A stretch of DNA of 64,000 nt from Pseudomonas borbori (GTDB lineage: Bacteria; Pseudomonadota; Gammaproteobacteria; Pseudomonadales; Pseudomonadaceae). The notes beneath the pieces are model-generated. The model had not been told where the DNA came from and did no database searches. It worked only from the letters and a program-made list of their open reading frames with translations. Where the stretch lies: NCBI RefSeq assembly GCF_900115555.1, contig NZ_FOWX01000030.1, forward strand, positions 1 to 64,000, in the 5' to 3' direction. Position numbers and translations under genes: made by a program. This document shows, piece after piece, positions 18,625 through 27,250 of this stretch; the first letter of the stretch is position 1; the number at the start of each line of letters is the position of its first letter.

Positions 18625-18802
18625 GCTGAGTCTCCATTGAGTATGCAGCGTATGCTAGGCCCGCCACCCCGTGCGAGCAACCGGCGATAGGCGGCAGGAC
18701 GGCCAGCCATTCGTCATCGGCGCAAGACCCTGCGCTCGATCGCAATGCACGTCGCTTTGTTAGGGGCTGGCGGCAATAAGTTCCGCACCCAACTGACGCC
18801 AG

Positions 18803-19420
18803 TTACGCCGGGGTCAGGCACTCGGGGGCATTCAGTTTGGGATCGTTGACCAGATTGGCCAGCACCCGCTCGCGCAACAGCGGCTGCGGCCTGGCCAGCA
18901 GCGCCTCAAGCTCGGCCCGCGGCGTGTCTGCCGCCAGCCAGAGCGCCTGGGCGGCGGCATCGAGGATCAGCGGGCGACGCTGATTGGCCGCCGGCTGGGT
19001 CACCACCGCCGCACTGAGATAGACACAACCGTCGACCGGATAGGCCTCCCACAGCGCAGCGAAGTACAGCGTACTGTCCTCGCCGGTCAGCCAATACGGT
19101 CGCTTGCGCGCCGAGCCGCGCCATTCGTAAAAACCGTTGGCCGGCAACAAGCCGCGACGCAGGCGCAAGGCATCGCGGAACATCGGCTGCTCGGCCAGGG
19201 TTTCCGCCCGCGCCTGGGCCGGGGTTTTCGACAGATCCGTGAGCCAGGGCGGGGTCAACCCCCAGCGGGCGCGAACCAGCTGGCGCTCGCCGGCGACGGC
19301 ACGCAGCAACAGGATCTGGGCGCCGGGCGCGATATTCCATTGCGGCTGCTGATCCGCAGGAAAACCGGGCAAGGCCGCAAACACCGGCGACCAACGGAAC
19401 AGGGCATAACGTCCACACAT
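18803..19420 (-). CDS. SRAP domain protein (YedK/HMCES-like), histidine missing
   Basis: A 205-aa SOS-response-associated peptidase-type protein. In this family Cys2, exposed after Met removal, forms a thiazolidine cross-link to abasic sites in single-stranded DNA. Seen here: MCGRY at the start (C2), N29 in NIAPG and E99 in NGFYEW. The usual IHxRMP segment is replaced by ANQRRPLIL at about 145-153, so the conserved histidine is absent. The start is fixed by the need for Cys2, which rules out the longer frame. Confidence 0.92.
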   Translation of the reverse strand: MCGRYALFRWSPVFAALPGFPADQQPQWNIAPGAQILLLRAVAGERQLVRARWGLTPPWLTDLSKTPAQARAETLAEQPMFRDALRLRRGLLPANGFYEWRGSARKRPYWLTGEDSTLYFAALWEAYPVDGCVYLSAAVVTQPAANQRRPLILDAAAQALWLAADTPRAELEALLARPQPLLRERVLANLVNDPKLNAPECLTPA

Positions 19421-19545
19421 GGGGGCAACTCGATAATAGGCCGGTAACGGGCCAGGCAATAGCAGATGCTGGAACAGGGAACACGCGGAAGCCGGGCGTA
19501 ACTGTCGTGCAGCCAGTCTGCAGGCTAAACCGTTCGCTGGCATCC

Positions 19546-19615
19546 GGTGCGCGGGGCCGCCTGGGCCATGCGCACCACTGACAACCGGGTGCCTGGTGCG
19601 CACGGCGCACCCTAC
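19546..19615. repeat. GGTGCGC/GCGCACC intergenic inverted repeat (copy 1)
   Basis: Arms GGTGCGC...GGGGCCGCCTGGGCCATGCGCACC and GGTGCGCACGGCGCACCCTAC lie between the SRAP gene and the DUF2007 gene. The right arm recurs almost unchanged at 25603-25622, 50762-50783 and, with a central insert, at 29808-29842 and 50931-50965. Confidence 0.75.
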
Positions 19616-19654
19616 GAGCCGGTGTCACCGAAACAATAATTCTGAGACAGCCCA

Positions 19655-19915
19655 CTAGCAGAGCAGCACGCCCTGGAAGTTCTCTGGCTCGTCATGGGCC
19701 AGCGGTTGCGCGGCATTGTACGTGGCAATCAACTGCTGTGCGCGCTCGGCCTGAACGGTGTCGACCATCAGGCCGAGCAGGCCACAGGCCGGCAGCTCGC
19801 CAACCGCACCGAGCAGGTGCTGGCCAGTCAGGTGGGCCTCGATGCCCTCACTGGCCAGCATGCCCAGGAGCAACTCGCCTTCCAGCAAGTCTTGCGGCTC
19901 GTAGATGCGCTGCAT
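19655..19915 (-). CDS. DUF2007-family putative signal-transducing protein
   Basis: An 86-aa protein with the short ferredoxin-like DUF2007 pattern: MQRIYEPQDLLEGELLLGMLASEGIEAHLTG at the N-terminus, then GLLGLMVDTVQAERAQQLI. Its ATG shares one base with the TGA of the CPXCG gene upstream (TGATG), so the two are translationally coupled. No catalytic residues are recognised; biochemical role unknown. Confidence 0.88.
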   Translation of the reverse strand: MQRIYEPQDLLEGELLLGMLASEGIEAHLTGQHLLGAVGELPACGLLGLMVDTVQAERAQQLIATYNAAQPLAHDEPENFQGVLLC

Positions 19916-20097
19916 CAGTCGTTTTCTCCGCGCACATCGAGCGTCCAGTCAATGCCGTCGGTATGCAGATCGAAGACAATGGGCCGGCAGCACACCGGGC
20001 AATCCTCGATGTACTGTTGATCGCCGGCAGACAGGTCGAGCAGAGTCTCGGCCGACTCGCCACAGTACGGGCATTGATAAACCTGACTTTCCAACAT
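19915..20097 (-). CDS. CPXCG-motif cysteine-rich protein
   Basis: A 60-aa protein with two CxxC knuckles: CPYC at about residues 9-12 and CPVCC at about 33-37, surrounded by acidic residues. It fits the CPXCG family of small presumed zinc-binding proteins. The ATG at 20097 starts MLESQVYQCPYCG, the family's usual start; the very long frame upstream is the antisense shadow of the acyltransferase gene. It is coupled to the DUF2007 gene downstream and divergent from the acyltransferase gene. Confidence 0.9.
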   Translation of the reverse strand: MLESQVYQCPYCGESAETLLDLSAGDQQYIEDCPVCCRPIVFDLHTDGIDWTLDVRGEND

Positions 20098-20208
20098 CGC
20101 GGTCTCCCCATGACTTGTAGGTATAATCGCCGCCCTACGCTGGCCCGGGCACAGGTCCAGCCTCCTCAACATCCTGTTAACCACAGCCAACCACGACAAG
20201 AGAGCATG

Positions 20209-21372
20209 ATGGGCGAATTCGATGCCATCCGACCTTACGCCGACTCCGAAGTACCCACTGTTCTGGCGCGCTTGCTGGCAGACGACGAGTTTCTCGACAT
20301 CCTCACCCAGTATCGCTTCCCACGCCTGGCCGGCGCACTGGGCTGGCTGCTTAAACCACTTATAGCCTATCGGCTGCGCCTGGAGTTCAGCCAGGTCGCC
20401 TCGGTGGCGGCGCTGCAGGAGAAAGTAGAGGGTTACGTCGACCAGAGCATCGAGCGCGCCACCGATGGCGTGACCTATACCGGGGTCGAGCAACTCAAGA
20501 GCGGCAGCGCCTACCTGTTCCTGGCCAATCACCGCGACATCGTCATGGATCCGGCCTTCGTCAATTACGCGGTGTACCACGCCGGCCTGCCGACCCCGCG
20601 CATCGCGATTGGCGACAACCTGCTGCAGAAGCCTTTCGTCAGCGACCTGATGCGCCTGAACAAGAGCTTTATCGTGCATCGTTCGCTCAGCGGACGCCGC
20701 GAGAAACTCGCGGCCTACCAATTGCTGTCGGCCTATATCAATCACTCGATCCGCAACGATTGCGAGTCGATCTGGATCGCCCAGGCCGAAGGCCGCGCCA
20801 AGGATGGCAACGACCGCACCGACTCGGCGATCCTCAAGATGTTCCACATGAGTCGCAAGAACGAGCCCTTCGCCGAGGTGATCGCTGCACTGAAACTGAC
20901 CCCGGTATCGATCAGCTATGAATACGACCCCTGCGACCAGGCCAAGGCCCGTGAACTGTTCATCCGCGCCAGCAGCGGCTGCTACAGCAAAAGCCCGGGC
21001 GAAGACGACCAGAGCATCGCCCTCGGCATTACCGGCTACAAGGGTCGCGTACACGTGCACTTCAGCGCGCCGGTGAGCAGTTGCCTGGAGGACAGCAAGC
21101 AACTGGCCGCCGAAATGGACAGGCAGATTCTCAGCGGCTACCGGCTATTCCCGGTGCACTACCTGGCCTACGCCATGTGGCCCGAGCGCGATCCGGCGCT
21201 CGACGTCCCCAGCGCAGCGCAGCTGTTTCCCGCCGAGGAACTGGCTCGCGCCGAAGCCGAGTGGAACAAGCGCCTGGCTCGCTGCCCGGTCGAACAGCAG
21301 CCCTATCTGGTGCTGCAATATGCCAATCCGGTGCGCAACCAATACCGGGTGAAGGCCGGCTTGCCGTTATAA
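20209..21372 (+). CDS. 1-acyl-sn-glycerol-3-phosphate acyltransferase-like protein
   Basis: A 387-aa member of the PlsC/LPLAT fold. Motif I is NHRDIVMDPAFVNY at about residues 105-118 (NHxxxxD form), and the motif III-like segment IAQAEGRAKDGNDRTDS follows near 190-206. It would move an acyl group to a lysophospholipid or related acceptor at the inner membrane; the acceptor is unknown. Two adjacent ATGs exist (20206 and 20209); MGEFDAIRPY is the usual start. The preceding 110 bases are shared with the divergent CPXCG gene. Confidence 0.88.
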   Translation: MGEFDAIRPYADSEVPTVLARLLADDEFLDILTQYRFPRLAGALGWLLKPLIAYRLRLEFSQVASVAALQEKVEGYVDQSIERATDGVTYTGVEQLKSGSAYLFLANHRDIVMDPAFVNYAVYHAGLPTPRIAIGDNLLQKPFVSDLMRLNKSFIVHRSLSGRREKLAAYQLLSAYINHSIRNDCESIWIAQAEGRAKDGNDRTDSAILKMFHMSRKNEPFAEVIAALKLTPVSISYEYDPCDQAKARELFIRASSGCYSKSPGEDDQSIALGITGYKGRVHVHFSAPVSSCLEDSKQLAAEMDRQILSGYRLFPVHYLAYAMWPERDPALDVPSAAQLFPAEELARAEAEWNKRLARCPVEQQPYLVLQYANPVRNQYRVKAGLPL

Positions 21373-21398
21373 GACCAGCGGCCTGGTGTAAACAAAAA

Positions 21399-21418
21399 CG
21401 GCAGCCCATGGGCTGCCG
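21399..21418. terminator. Bidirectional terminator
   Basis: Perfect palindrome CGGCAGCCCATGGGCTGCCG flanked by AAAAA on the left and CTTTTGTTTG on the right, so it has a U-run on both strands. It serves the convergent acyltransferase and small membrane protein genes. Confidence 0.92.
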
Positions 21419-21455
21419 CTTTTGTTTGAAGCCATTGTTGCTGCGTAGCGGCAAT

Positions 21456-21743
21456 TCAGAGCTGGGTGCTGCCCCAGGACAGCGCGAGCGACATCGCCAG
21501 ACTGACAAAGCCGAAACGAAAGAAAAACCGGTTCAGCCGCTGAGTCGGCGCGTCGAACACGCACACCTCATCGGCCATGTCCTTGGCCGCACCGCCCGCG
21601 CTCAAGCGTGCCACTGCGCGCTGCTCACGCACTCGGGTGGCCAGCAACAGCCAGCTCCCGGCAAGACCGAAGAACAGGGCCAGGGCATTCAAGGATTGGG
21701 CCGGGTGGGCAAGCAAGACCGCCCAGAGCACCTGCAACGACAT
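21456..21743 (-). CDS. Small two-helix membrane protein, unknown function
   Basis: A 95-aa protein: MSLQVLWAVLLAHPAQSLNALALFFGLAGSWLLLATRVREQ forms a first membrane region (about residues 5-35), then a charged linker, then RFFFRFGFVSLAMSLALSW as a second (about 72-92). The start at 21743 is chosen because GGAGG sits six bases upstream; the longer frame adds a non-conserved polar leader. No family recognised. Confidence 0.75.
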   Translation of the reverse strand: MSLQVLWAVLLAHPAQSLNALALFFGLAGSWLLLATRVREQRAVARLSAGGAAKDMADEVCVFDAPTQRLNRFFFRFGFVSLAMSLALSWGSTQL

Positions 21744-22131
21744 CAGCAGCCTCCACAGCAAATTGGTGCACCGAGTAAATCCATGCACCACGAAAGGGGA
21801 AATGCCGGCGTTATCGGACGGAATGAAGGGATTACGCTGACCGTTCAGGCAAGGGAAAACTCGATTTTCCAGAGACAGGCGCTGACTTTCACGCCTCAAG
21901 CACTTCCATCAGTCGCACTCCACACCGCAGCAACCCACCAGACAATGCGAAATACAGGGCGCAGTTTACTGGAGCGGCCCTTTTAGAAGTTTCGTTTCCG
22001 ACGAACGATGGTGCTAGCCCGAAATCGTCTGAGAATCGTCACATTCCTGGCCTAAGCTTTGAATCCTCTTCGACTACGCCACCGTCATCGCAGTACGGCG
22101 ACGTATCCAACCTGCCCACGGAGGAACTGCC
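21744..22131. other. Intergenic region between divergent small genes
   Basis: 388 bases between the divergent genes at 21743 and 22132. No supportable gene; a long frame reading leftward here is only an upstream extension of the small membrane protein. Promoters of both genes must be within it. Nothing else recognised. Confidence 0.4.
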
Positions 22132-22338
22132 ATGCTCACCCCACAACCGCTTGACCGTGACTACCTGATCGATTCGCTCGACGAAGTGGAAGCCGTGATC
22201 AACGAACTGTCCTTCAATGTTCAGGACCACCACTGGCTGGTCTATTGCGCCCTTGGCGGCCATGAACACTATGACCTGCCGGACATCGACCAATACACCG
22301 GCTTCAGCTTGCCGGAGTTTTACGCCGAAGCGGCCTGA
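22132..22338 (+). CDS. Small acidic conserved hypothetical protein
   Basis: A 68-aa acidic protein, MLTPQPLDRDYLIDSLDEVE..., without signal peptide or membrane segment. A strong GGAGG precedes the ATG at a good distance, and a terminator follows 49 bases after the stop, so it is a real single-gene unit. No motif recognised. Confidence 0.8.
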   Translation: MLTPQPLDRDYLIDSLDEVEAVINELSFNVQDHHWLVYCALGGHEHYDLPDIDQYTGFSLPEFYAEAA

Positions 22339-22386
22339 GCCCCAGAAAGCCGAAAGCACGACCGCAACATCACTGACTCAAGAAAA

Positions 22387-22419
22387 AACGCCGTTTCCCT
22401 GCTACCGGAAAACGGCGTT
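22387..22419. terminator. Terminator between convergent genes
   Basis: Stem AACGCCGTTTCC / GGAAAACGGCGTT with an 8-nt loop, flanked by AAAAA on the left and TTCTTGTG on the right. It can serve both the 68-aa gene (+) and the YajG-type lipoprotein gene (-). Confidence 0.85.
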
Positions 22420-22505
22420 CTTGTGTGCGCTACAGAGCCGGGACGGGCCAGCCCGGCAAGCCTGATCGAGAGGAAATGCGCTAACGCCCCCCCATCGGGC
22501 AGCGA

Positions 22506-23090
22506 TTACTGGCTGAGCATTTGCCCAATGGTCGGATCCTTGAACGCACGGGTCAGCGCATCGCTCAACACATCACTGACCAGCTTGGTATTGGTTTCCT
22601 GGTTCGGCGCCATGCCGAAGCGCTGGTTCAACGAGGCACCGTAGCGACCGTTATAACGGCGCGCGCTGTTCTGCACGTCGACACGAAAGGTCGCGGTGAT
22701 ATCGGACTCGGTGACGTACAGGCCTTCTTTGGGTGACTGGTACTTCAGCTCGGCCAGGGTCAGGGTCAACTGCGGCGCATTGTAGGCGTTCGGCGTCGGG
22801 GTGAAGCCAAGCAGGCGCACCGCCGCTTCGGCCTGAGCCTGCAGTTTGGGCAGGATGTTCTGGCCGGTGACGCTGATCGCACTGGTTTCCGGATACAAGC
22901 CGCCTCGCGTGCCGAGCACCGGCGACGGCCGACCGTCGACAACCCTCACCACCACCGGCTGGCCTTGACCAACGGCGACCAGCGGGGCATTGATCTTGGG
23001 TTGCGGGCTGAGTTGTTGCGGACTGTGGGCACAGCCGACCAGGGTCAGGCTGACGACAGCGACCAGACCAAACAACAGGCGATGCAGCAT
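22506..23090 (-). CDS. YajG-family lipoprotein
   Basis: A 194-aa predicted outer-membrane lipoprotein. The signal MLHRLLFGLVAVVSLTLVGC puts the lipid cysteine at residue 20. The mature region, with VVVRVVDGRP near 45-55 and TESDITATFRVDV near 130, matches the YajG lipoprotein family, function unknown. The second of two close ATGs (23090) is chosen because GGAGAG is then about eight bases upstream. Confidence 0.9.
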   Translation of the reverse strand: MLHRLLFGLVAVVSLTLVGCAHSPQQLSPQPKINAPLVAVGQGQPVVVRVVDGRPSPVLGTRGGLYPETSAISVTGQNILPKLQAQAEAAVRLLGFTPTPNAYNAPQLTLTLAELKYQSPKEGLYVTESDITATFRVDVQNSARRYNGRYGASLNQRFGMAPNQETNTKLVSDVLSDALTRAFKDPTIGQMLSQ

Positions 23091-23251
23091 GCTCATCTCT
23101 CCATGGGTGTGGGGCACAAAATTGCCGTGCAGTATAACCAGCAGCAGCATGGGCTAACAGCGCCGCTTTTCGAGGCCAGAGGGCTGCGTAACCGCTTTGT
23201 CATGCCGTTCTGGCATAAGACTTTAGTCGTCAATCGCCTTGAGCCCACACC

Positions 23252-23485
23252 ATGCCTTCGCTCCGTTCCTGGCTCGCCCCGCGTCGCCCCATTCGCATGT
23301 TTGCCCTGCTCGACGAGCACGGCCTGTGCCGCGCCTTTCGCCAGTCAGCCCAGGCGCCACAAGGCTCTGGCTGGATCGAGGTCAATCAGCAGCAGCTCGG
23401 CTGGTTGCATAAACCGCTGCCCGCCAGCGCGCGTAGCGCCCCATCCGCGACACATTCGGCCGCCACCGAAGCCCTGCTGGCCTGA
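23252..23485 (+). CDS. Small hypothetical protein
   Basis: A 77-aa basic protein. The middle (MFALLDEHGLCRAFRQSAQAP...GWIEVNQQQLGWLHKPLP) looks like a small folded unit; a start at the internal Met16 is possible since no strong ribosome-binding site precedes the first ATG. It is located upstream of mqo as in other Pseudomonas. Function unknown. Confidence 0.65.
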   Translation: MPSLRSWLAPRRPIRMFALLDEHGLCRAFRQSAQAPQGSGWIEVNQQQLGWLHKPLPASARSAPSATHSAATEALLA

Positions 23486-23951
23486 CCGGAGGAAGGAAGA
23501 AAAGTCACTTCAGGCAATCAATTTCCTCGCTTTCGTCTTATAATCGCGCCCCGATTATAAGGACGTCTCCTGATCGGGCCTCGCCGTACCGCTGATGCAT
23601 TAGCCATCGGGCACGCCCCAGAGAGTCGCCCACTTCGTGCAGCCCCTTCCGGCTCGCCGCCTTTACCCTAACGCAGAATACCTTGCAGCCATGCAACGGG
23701 AGCTTTGCGCGGGGAAAAAGGCAGGCCCGGGCGCACGAGCTTTTGAGGTTCACGGCTCCAAAAGAGCGTGAAAAAAACGGTTTCAACAACTTCACAAGAG
23801 TGTGGCGAAAATGAACGATCTTGCGGCGGGCAAATGCTCCGCTACCCCCTCCTGCCTCATCCCAGGACATCTCGGCGACTGCTGATAGGCGTTGTTTCAC
23901 GCTTAGGCCTCTGGCCGTCAATTGGGTGCTGTATTTTTAGGAGACGTGGTA
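23486..23951 (+). promoter_or_regulatory. Long mqo leader with palindromic promoter element and a possible SD-pairing segment
   Basis: No supportable gene in these 466 bases. A 10-bp inverted repeat (CTTATAATCG / CGATTATAAG, 23537-23561) contains a perfect TATAAT at 23539-23544, so transcription probably starts near 23550 and leaves a leader of about 400 nt. ACGTCTCCT at 23563-23571, at the very start of that RNA, is exactly complementary to AGGAGACGT at 23939-23947, the mqo Shine-Dalgarno. Regulatory function is inference. Confidence 0.45.
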
Positions 23952-25454
23952 ATGGCGCATAACGATTACGAAACGGTAGATGCGGTGCTGGTTGGCGCCG
24001 GCATCATGAGCGCGACCTTGGCCGTGCTACTGAAAGAGCTAGATCCGACCCTCAAGCTGGAAGTCATCGAATTGATGGAGTCCGGGGCGATCGAAAGCTC
24101 CAATCCCTGGAACAACGCAGGTACCGGCCATGCCGGGCTGTGCGAACTGAACTACACGCCGCCAGCGGCGGATGGTTCGATCGACATCAAGAAGTCGGTG
24201 ACCATCAACACCCAGTTCGAGGAGTCGAAGCAGTTCTGGGCCTATTTAGTCAAGAAAGGCACCTTCGGCTCGCCCAAGTCCTTCATCACCCCGGTGCCGC
24301 ACCTGAGCTTCGTGCGCGGCCATGAAGGTATCGACTTCCTCAAGACGCGCTTCAAGGCACTCACCCAGCACCACGCCTTCGCCGACATGGAATACACCGA
24401 AGACCGCGCCACCATGGCCAAGTGGATGCCACTGATGCTGCCGGGGCGCGATCCCAACGAACCGATTGCCGCGACCCGGGTCATGGCCGGCACCGACGTC
24501 AACTTCGGCACCCTGACCAAACACCTGCTCGACCACCTGGGCACACAGCCCAACGCACGGGTCAAATGCAGCCAGAAGGTCACCGGCCTCGAGCGCAACG
24601 AGCAAGGCTGGCGCGTCAGCATCAAGGATCTGCAGAACGGCGGTCAGCGCACCATCCAGGCCAGGTTCGTCTTCCTCGGAGCCGGCGGTGCCGCCCTGCC
24701 GTTGCTGCAGATGTCCGGCATCCCGGAAGGCAAAGGTTACGGCGGTTTCCCGGTGAGCGGCCAGTGGTTGCGCTGCGACAACCCCGAAGTGGTCAAACAG
24801 CACGAAGCCAAGGTCTACAGCCAGGCCGAAGTGGGTTCGCCGCCGATGTCGGTACCGCACCTCGACACCCGCGTGGTCGACGGCAAGAAATCCCTGCTGT
24901 TCGGGCCCTACGCCGGCTTCTCGACCAAATTCCTGCGCCACGGCTCCTTGCTCGATCTGCCGCTGTCGATCCGCCCCGGCAACATCGGCCCGATGCTCGC
25001 GGTCGCACGCGACAACTTCGACCTGACGCGCTACCTGATCAAGGAAGTAATGCAGTCCGATGAAAAACGCCTGAACACCCTGCGCGGTTTCTACCCCCTG
25101 GCGAAAGCCGAGGACTGGCGCCTGGAAATGGCCGGTCAGCGCGTGCAGATCATCAAGAAAGATGCCAAGCACGGCGGCATCCTGCAATTCGGCACCGAAC
25201 TGGTCGCGGCCCGGGACGGCTCCATCGCCGCCCTGCTCGGCGCATCGCCAGGCGCCTCGGTGACCGTGTCGATCATGCTTGACCTGCTGCAGCGCTGCTT
25301 CCCCAAGCAGGTTGCATCCGAGCAGTGGCGCAGCAAGCTGAACGAGATCTTCCCCGCCACGGCCGAGGTGCTCGCCAACGACGCCGAACGCTACAGCGAG
25401 GTGCAGGCGCGTTCCGACGAACTGCTGCAACTGAACGAGCCGGCAATGGCTTGA
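23952..25454 (+). CDS. mqo: Malate:quinone oxidoreductase
   Basis: A 500-aa FAD-dependent peripheral membrane enzyme that oxidises malate to oxaloacetate and passes electrons to quinone, the main malate oxidation route in pseudomonads. The FAD motif VDAVLVGAGIMSATLA is at about residues 10-25, with the family block NPWNNAGTGHAGLCELNYTP at about 52-71. The length is normal. The ATG at 23952 has GGAGA eight bases upstream. A strong terminator follows, so it is monocistronic. Confidence 0.96.
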   Translation: MAHNDYETVDAVLVGAGIMSATLAVLLKELDPTLKLEVIELMESGAIESSNPWNNAGTGHAGLCELNYTPPAADGSIDIKKSVTINTQFEESKQFWAYLVKKGTFGSPKSFITPVPHLSFVRGHEGIDFLKTRFKALTQHHAFADMEYTEDRATMAKWMPLMLPGRDPNEPIAATRVMAGTDVNFGTLTKHLLDHLGTQPNARVKCSQKVTGLERNEQGWRVSIKDLQNGGQRTIQARFVFLGAGGAALPLLQMSGIPEGKGYGGFPVSGQWLRCDNPEVVKQHEAKVYSQAEVGSPPMSVPHLDTRVVDGKKSLLFGPYAGFSTKFLRHGSLLDLPLSIRPGNIGPMLAVARDNFDLTRYLIKEVMQSDEKRLNTLRGFYPLAKAEDWRLEMAGQRVQIIKKDAKHGGILQFGTELVAARDGSIAALLGASPGASVTVSIMLDLLQRCFPKQVASEQWRSKLNEIFPATAEVLANDAERYSEVQARSDELLQLNEPAMA

Positions 25455-25473
25455 TCCCGCTGCAGAACTGAAA

Positions 25474-25493
25474 AACCGCCTCCCGAGGCGGTT
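25474..25493 (+). terminator. Rho-independent terminator of mqo
   Basis: Stem AACCGCCTC / GAGGCGGTT with a 2-nt loop followed by TTTTTTA, 20 bases after the mqo stop. Confidence 0.93.
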
Positions 25494-25562
25494 TTTTTAT
25501 GGCTATGTACCAGTTAGGTGTTGCATGGGACGTTTGGGCAGCTTGCAAGGGCCGCAATAGGT

Positions 25563-25626
25563 CGGGTGCGCCGTGCGCACCAAGAGTCTGCAGCCAGCGC
25601 TGGCGCGCACGGCGCACCCTACGGGG
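25563..25626. repeat. GGGTGCGCC/GGCGCACCC inverted repeat (copy 2)
   Basis: Left arm GGGTGCGCCGTGCGCACC (25564-25581) and right arm GCGCACGGCGCACCCTAC (25605-25622) face each other across a 23-base centre. The rest of the 25494-25776 gap between the mqo terminator and the PilZ gene holds nothing recognisable. Confidence 0.8.
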
Positions 25627-25776
25627 TTAGATCCTTCACACTAAGCGCCGAAGCCTGAACGCAACATGTTAGTGGGACATGGCCTTTTTTTGGTGCTTCG
25701 CGGAACGTAGGGGAAGTGCCACTTTCGCCGGATGGCTGAGTGTAGCGATGCCCCTCGCAGATCGATCAGCGCCGCC

Positions 25777-26133
25777 CTAGGCGGAGGCCGCCAAGGGATA
25801 GAAGCTGAAATACTGACGCAACGCATCGACCATCTCGACGAACTCTGCTGGCGGCTTCACCAGAGCGAAGCCGGAGTCAAAACTGCCTGGCGTGACATCC
25901 TCGCGGCACCATTGGCAGGTAGCGGAGAAGTCGATAAAGCGCTGCGCATTCTGCCCTGGAATCTTCAAGCGCATCTCGAAGCGCGCGCCCACCAGCAACG
26001 GCAGTTGACTGATCAACATCAGGCCGTCCAACGACACATTGCCGATATAGCCCATTGGCTTATCGGTAATACGATTGAACACCTTCAGATAATAAGGCAA
26101 CTGCTGACGCTCTATTCGACGCTGCGTAGGCAT
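25777..26133 (-). CDS. PilZ domain protein
   Basis: A 118-aa single-domain protein. The c-di-GMP-binding signature is present: the arginine motif QRRIER at residues 4-9, and the (D/N)xSxxG motif NVSLDG at about 32-37, about 25 residues later as required. It probably acts as a c-di-GMP receptor in the cytosol. Two diguanylate cyclase genes lie further along in this window. No operon partner is certain; the DUF4124 gene upstream is 61 bases away on the same strand. Confidence 0.88.
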   Translation of the reverse strand: MPTQRRIERQQLPYYLKVFNRITDKPMGYIGNVSLDGLMLISQLPLLVGARFEMRLKIPGQNAQRFIDFSATCQWCREDVTPGSFDSGFALVKPPAEFVEMVDALRQYFSFYPLAASA

Positions 26134-26193
26134 AATGGCAAATCGCTATGAATGGCCTTTAAGTATGGCCGCACTACTGCTCTTAAACCAGTT

Positions 26194-26616
26194 TCAGGAA
26201 CAGCGCTCTGACACCCGGTCACGTAGCTGGCGACGAGCGGCATCGAGCTGTTCATCACTGTAGTAGGTCCGCTCGCCATTCGCCTCGGAGTGGAAATAGC
26301 GGCGCCCCTCCGGGATCTGCGCCAACCTGCTACGCAGCTCGCCGCACTCCTGCGCACGCAGGGCTTGGCGTTCGGCTGAAACAGTCGAAGCCTGCGCCTG
26401 CTCGGCGCGGCGCGCCTCATGAAAGCGCGCGGTACGCTCCTGGCGTTCACGGGTCGCCTCGTCACGCTCGATCACCTGCGGCCTGACCTCGACCTGCTCG
26501 GCTCCGGGAGCAACAGGCCGTTGCCCGAAATGCACCTGGCCATTGGCATCGACCCAACGGTAAATCTCTGCCGCTGCCAATCCAGGCAACAACAATAGAC
26601 AAAGCAACAGACGCAT
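26194..26616 (-). CDS. DUF4124 domain exported protein
   Basis: A 140-aa exported protein. The signal peptide MRLLLCLLLLPGLAAA is followed at once by EIYRWVDANGQVHFGQRP, the DUF4124 hallmark. A long charged, probably coiled-coil region with many Glu/Arg (about residues 45-110) comes next. GGGAGGAAA precedes the ATG at 26616. It lies between the PilZ gene and a lipoprotein gene on the same strand, possibly an envelope operon. Confidence 0.87.
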   Translation of the reverse strand: MRLLLCLLLLPGLAAAEIYRWVDANGQVHFGQRPVAPGAEQVEVRPQVIERDEATRERQERTARFHEARRAEQAQASTVSAERQALRAQECGELRSRLAQIPEGRRYFHSEANGERTYYSDEQLDAARRQLRDRVSERCS

Positions 26617-26686
26617 ACATTTCCTCCCTGAATGATTCGTCAGCTTACCTCTGCCATGCCACATCGCCAAACCCTGCGACCAGCGG

Positions 26687-27061
26687 TCAGAGTGCCGTGG
26701 AGGCGGCCTTGGCCGCTCCTGCAGGACGGTAATGACCCAACTGCCGCAAGGTCTCCAGGCGGGCGCGAGCACGGAACGCATATTCGCTGGCGGGATAACG
26801 GCTGATGATGAACTCGTAAGTCTGCGCCGCATCGACGAACAGATTTTGCCGCTCCAGGCACTGGCCACGCAGCAGGGAGATTTCCGGCTGCAGGTAGCCA
26901 CGCGAACGACTTTTGCGCTCGGCCCGGGATAACTCCAGCATGACCTGCGGACAATCGCCCCGCTCGTAGGCGCGATAGGCGTTGTTCAAATGATGGTCGA
27001 GCGACCAACGGGTACAGCCGGCGGCGCCGAGCGCCAGGATCAGAATCAACAGGGTTCGCAT
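26687..27061 (-). CDS. TPR-like small lipoprotein
   Basis: A 124-aa predicted lipoprotein: MRTLLILILALGAAGC puts the lipid cysteine at residue 16. The rest is helical with repeat character (NNAYRAYERGDCPQVMLELSRAE and then CLERQNLFVDAAQTYEFIISRYPASEYAFRARARLETL), the tetratricopeptide pattern of outer-membrane assembly scaffolds. GGAGGAGAG lies upstream. Function not established. Confidence 0.83.
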   Translation of the reverse strand: MRTLLILILALGAAGCTRWSLDHHLNNAYRAYERGDCPQVMLELSRAERKSRSRGYLQPEISLLRGQCLERQNLFVDAAQTYEFIISRYPASEYAFRARARLETLRQLGHYRPAGAAKAASTAL

Positions 27062-27250
27062 GGGTCTCTCCTCCACTGAGCAGGGTATCGACCGATACGC
27101 AAAAATCTGCAGGACACCACCGACACCCGGCTCAGGCACCCGCGTGCAACCCAGCCGCCAGCCGCCGTGTCCACTAAGCTGATACAGATCAACGCCAGCA
27201 GCGCCCCCATGCGCTGCAATGTGCAGCTAATCCACAGCGAGGTCCAGGCC

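Noticed and set aside
19738..20208. N-terminal extension of the acyltransferase frame
   Set aside because: Runs antisense through the CPXCG and DUF2007 genes; the family start is MGEFDAIRPY at 20209.
23538..23921. 127-codon minus-strand frame upstream of mqo
   Set aside because: No ribosome-binding site or family; it lies in the likely mqo leader.
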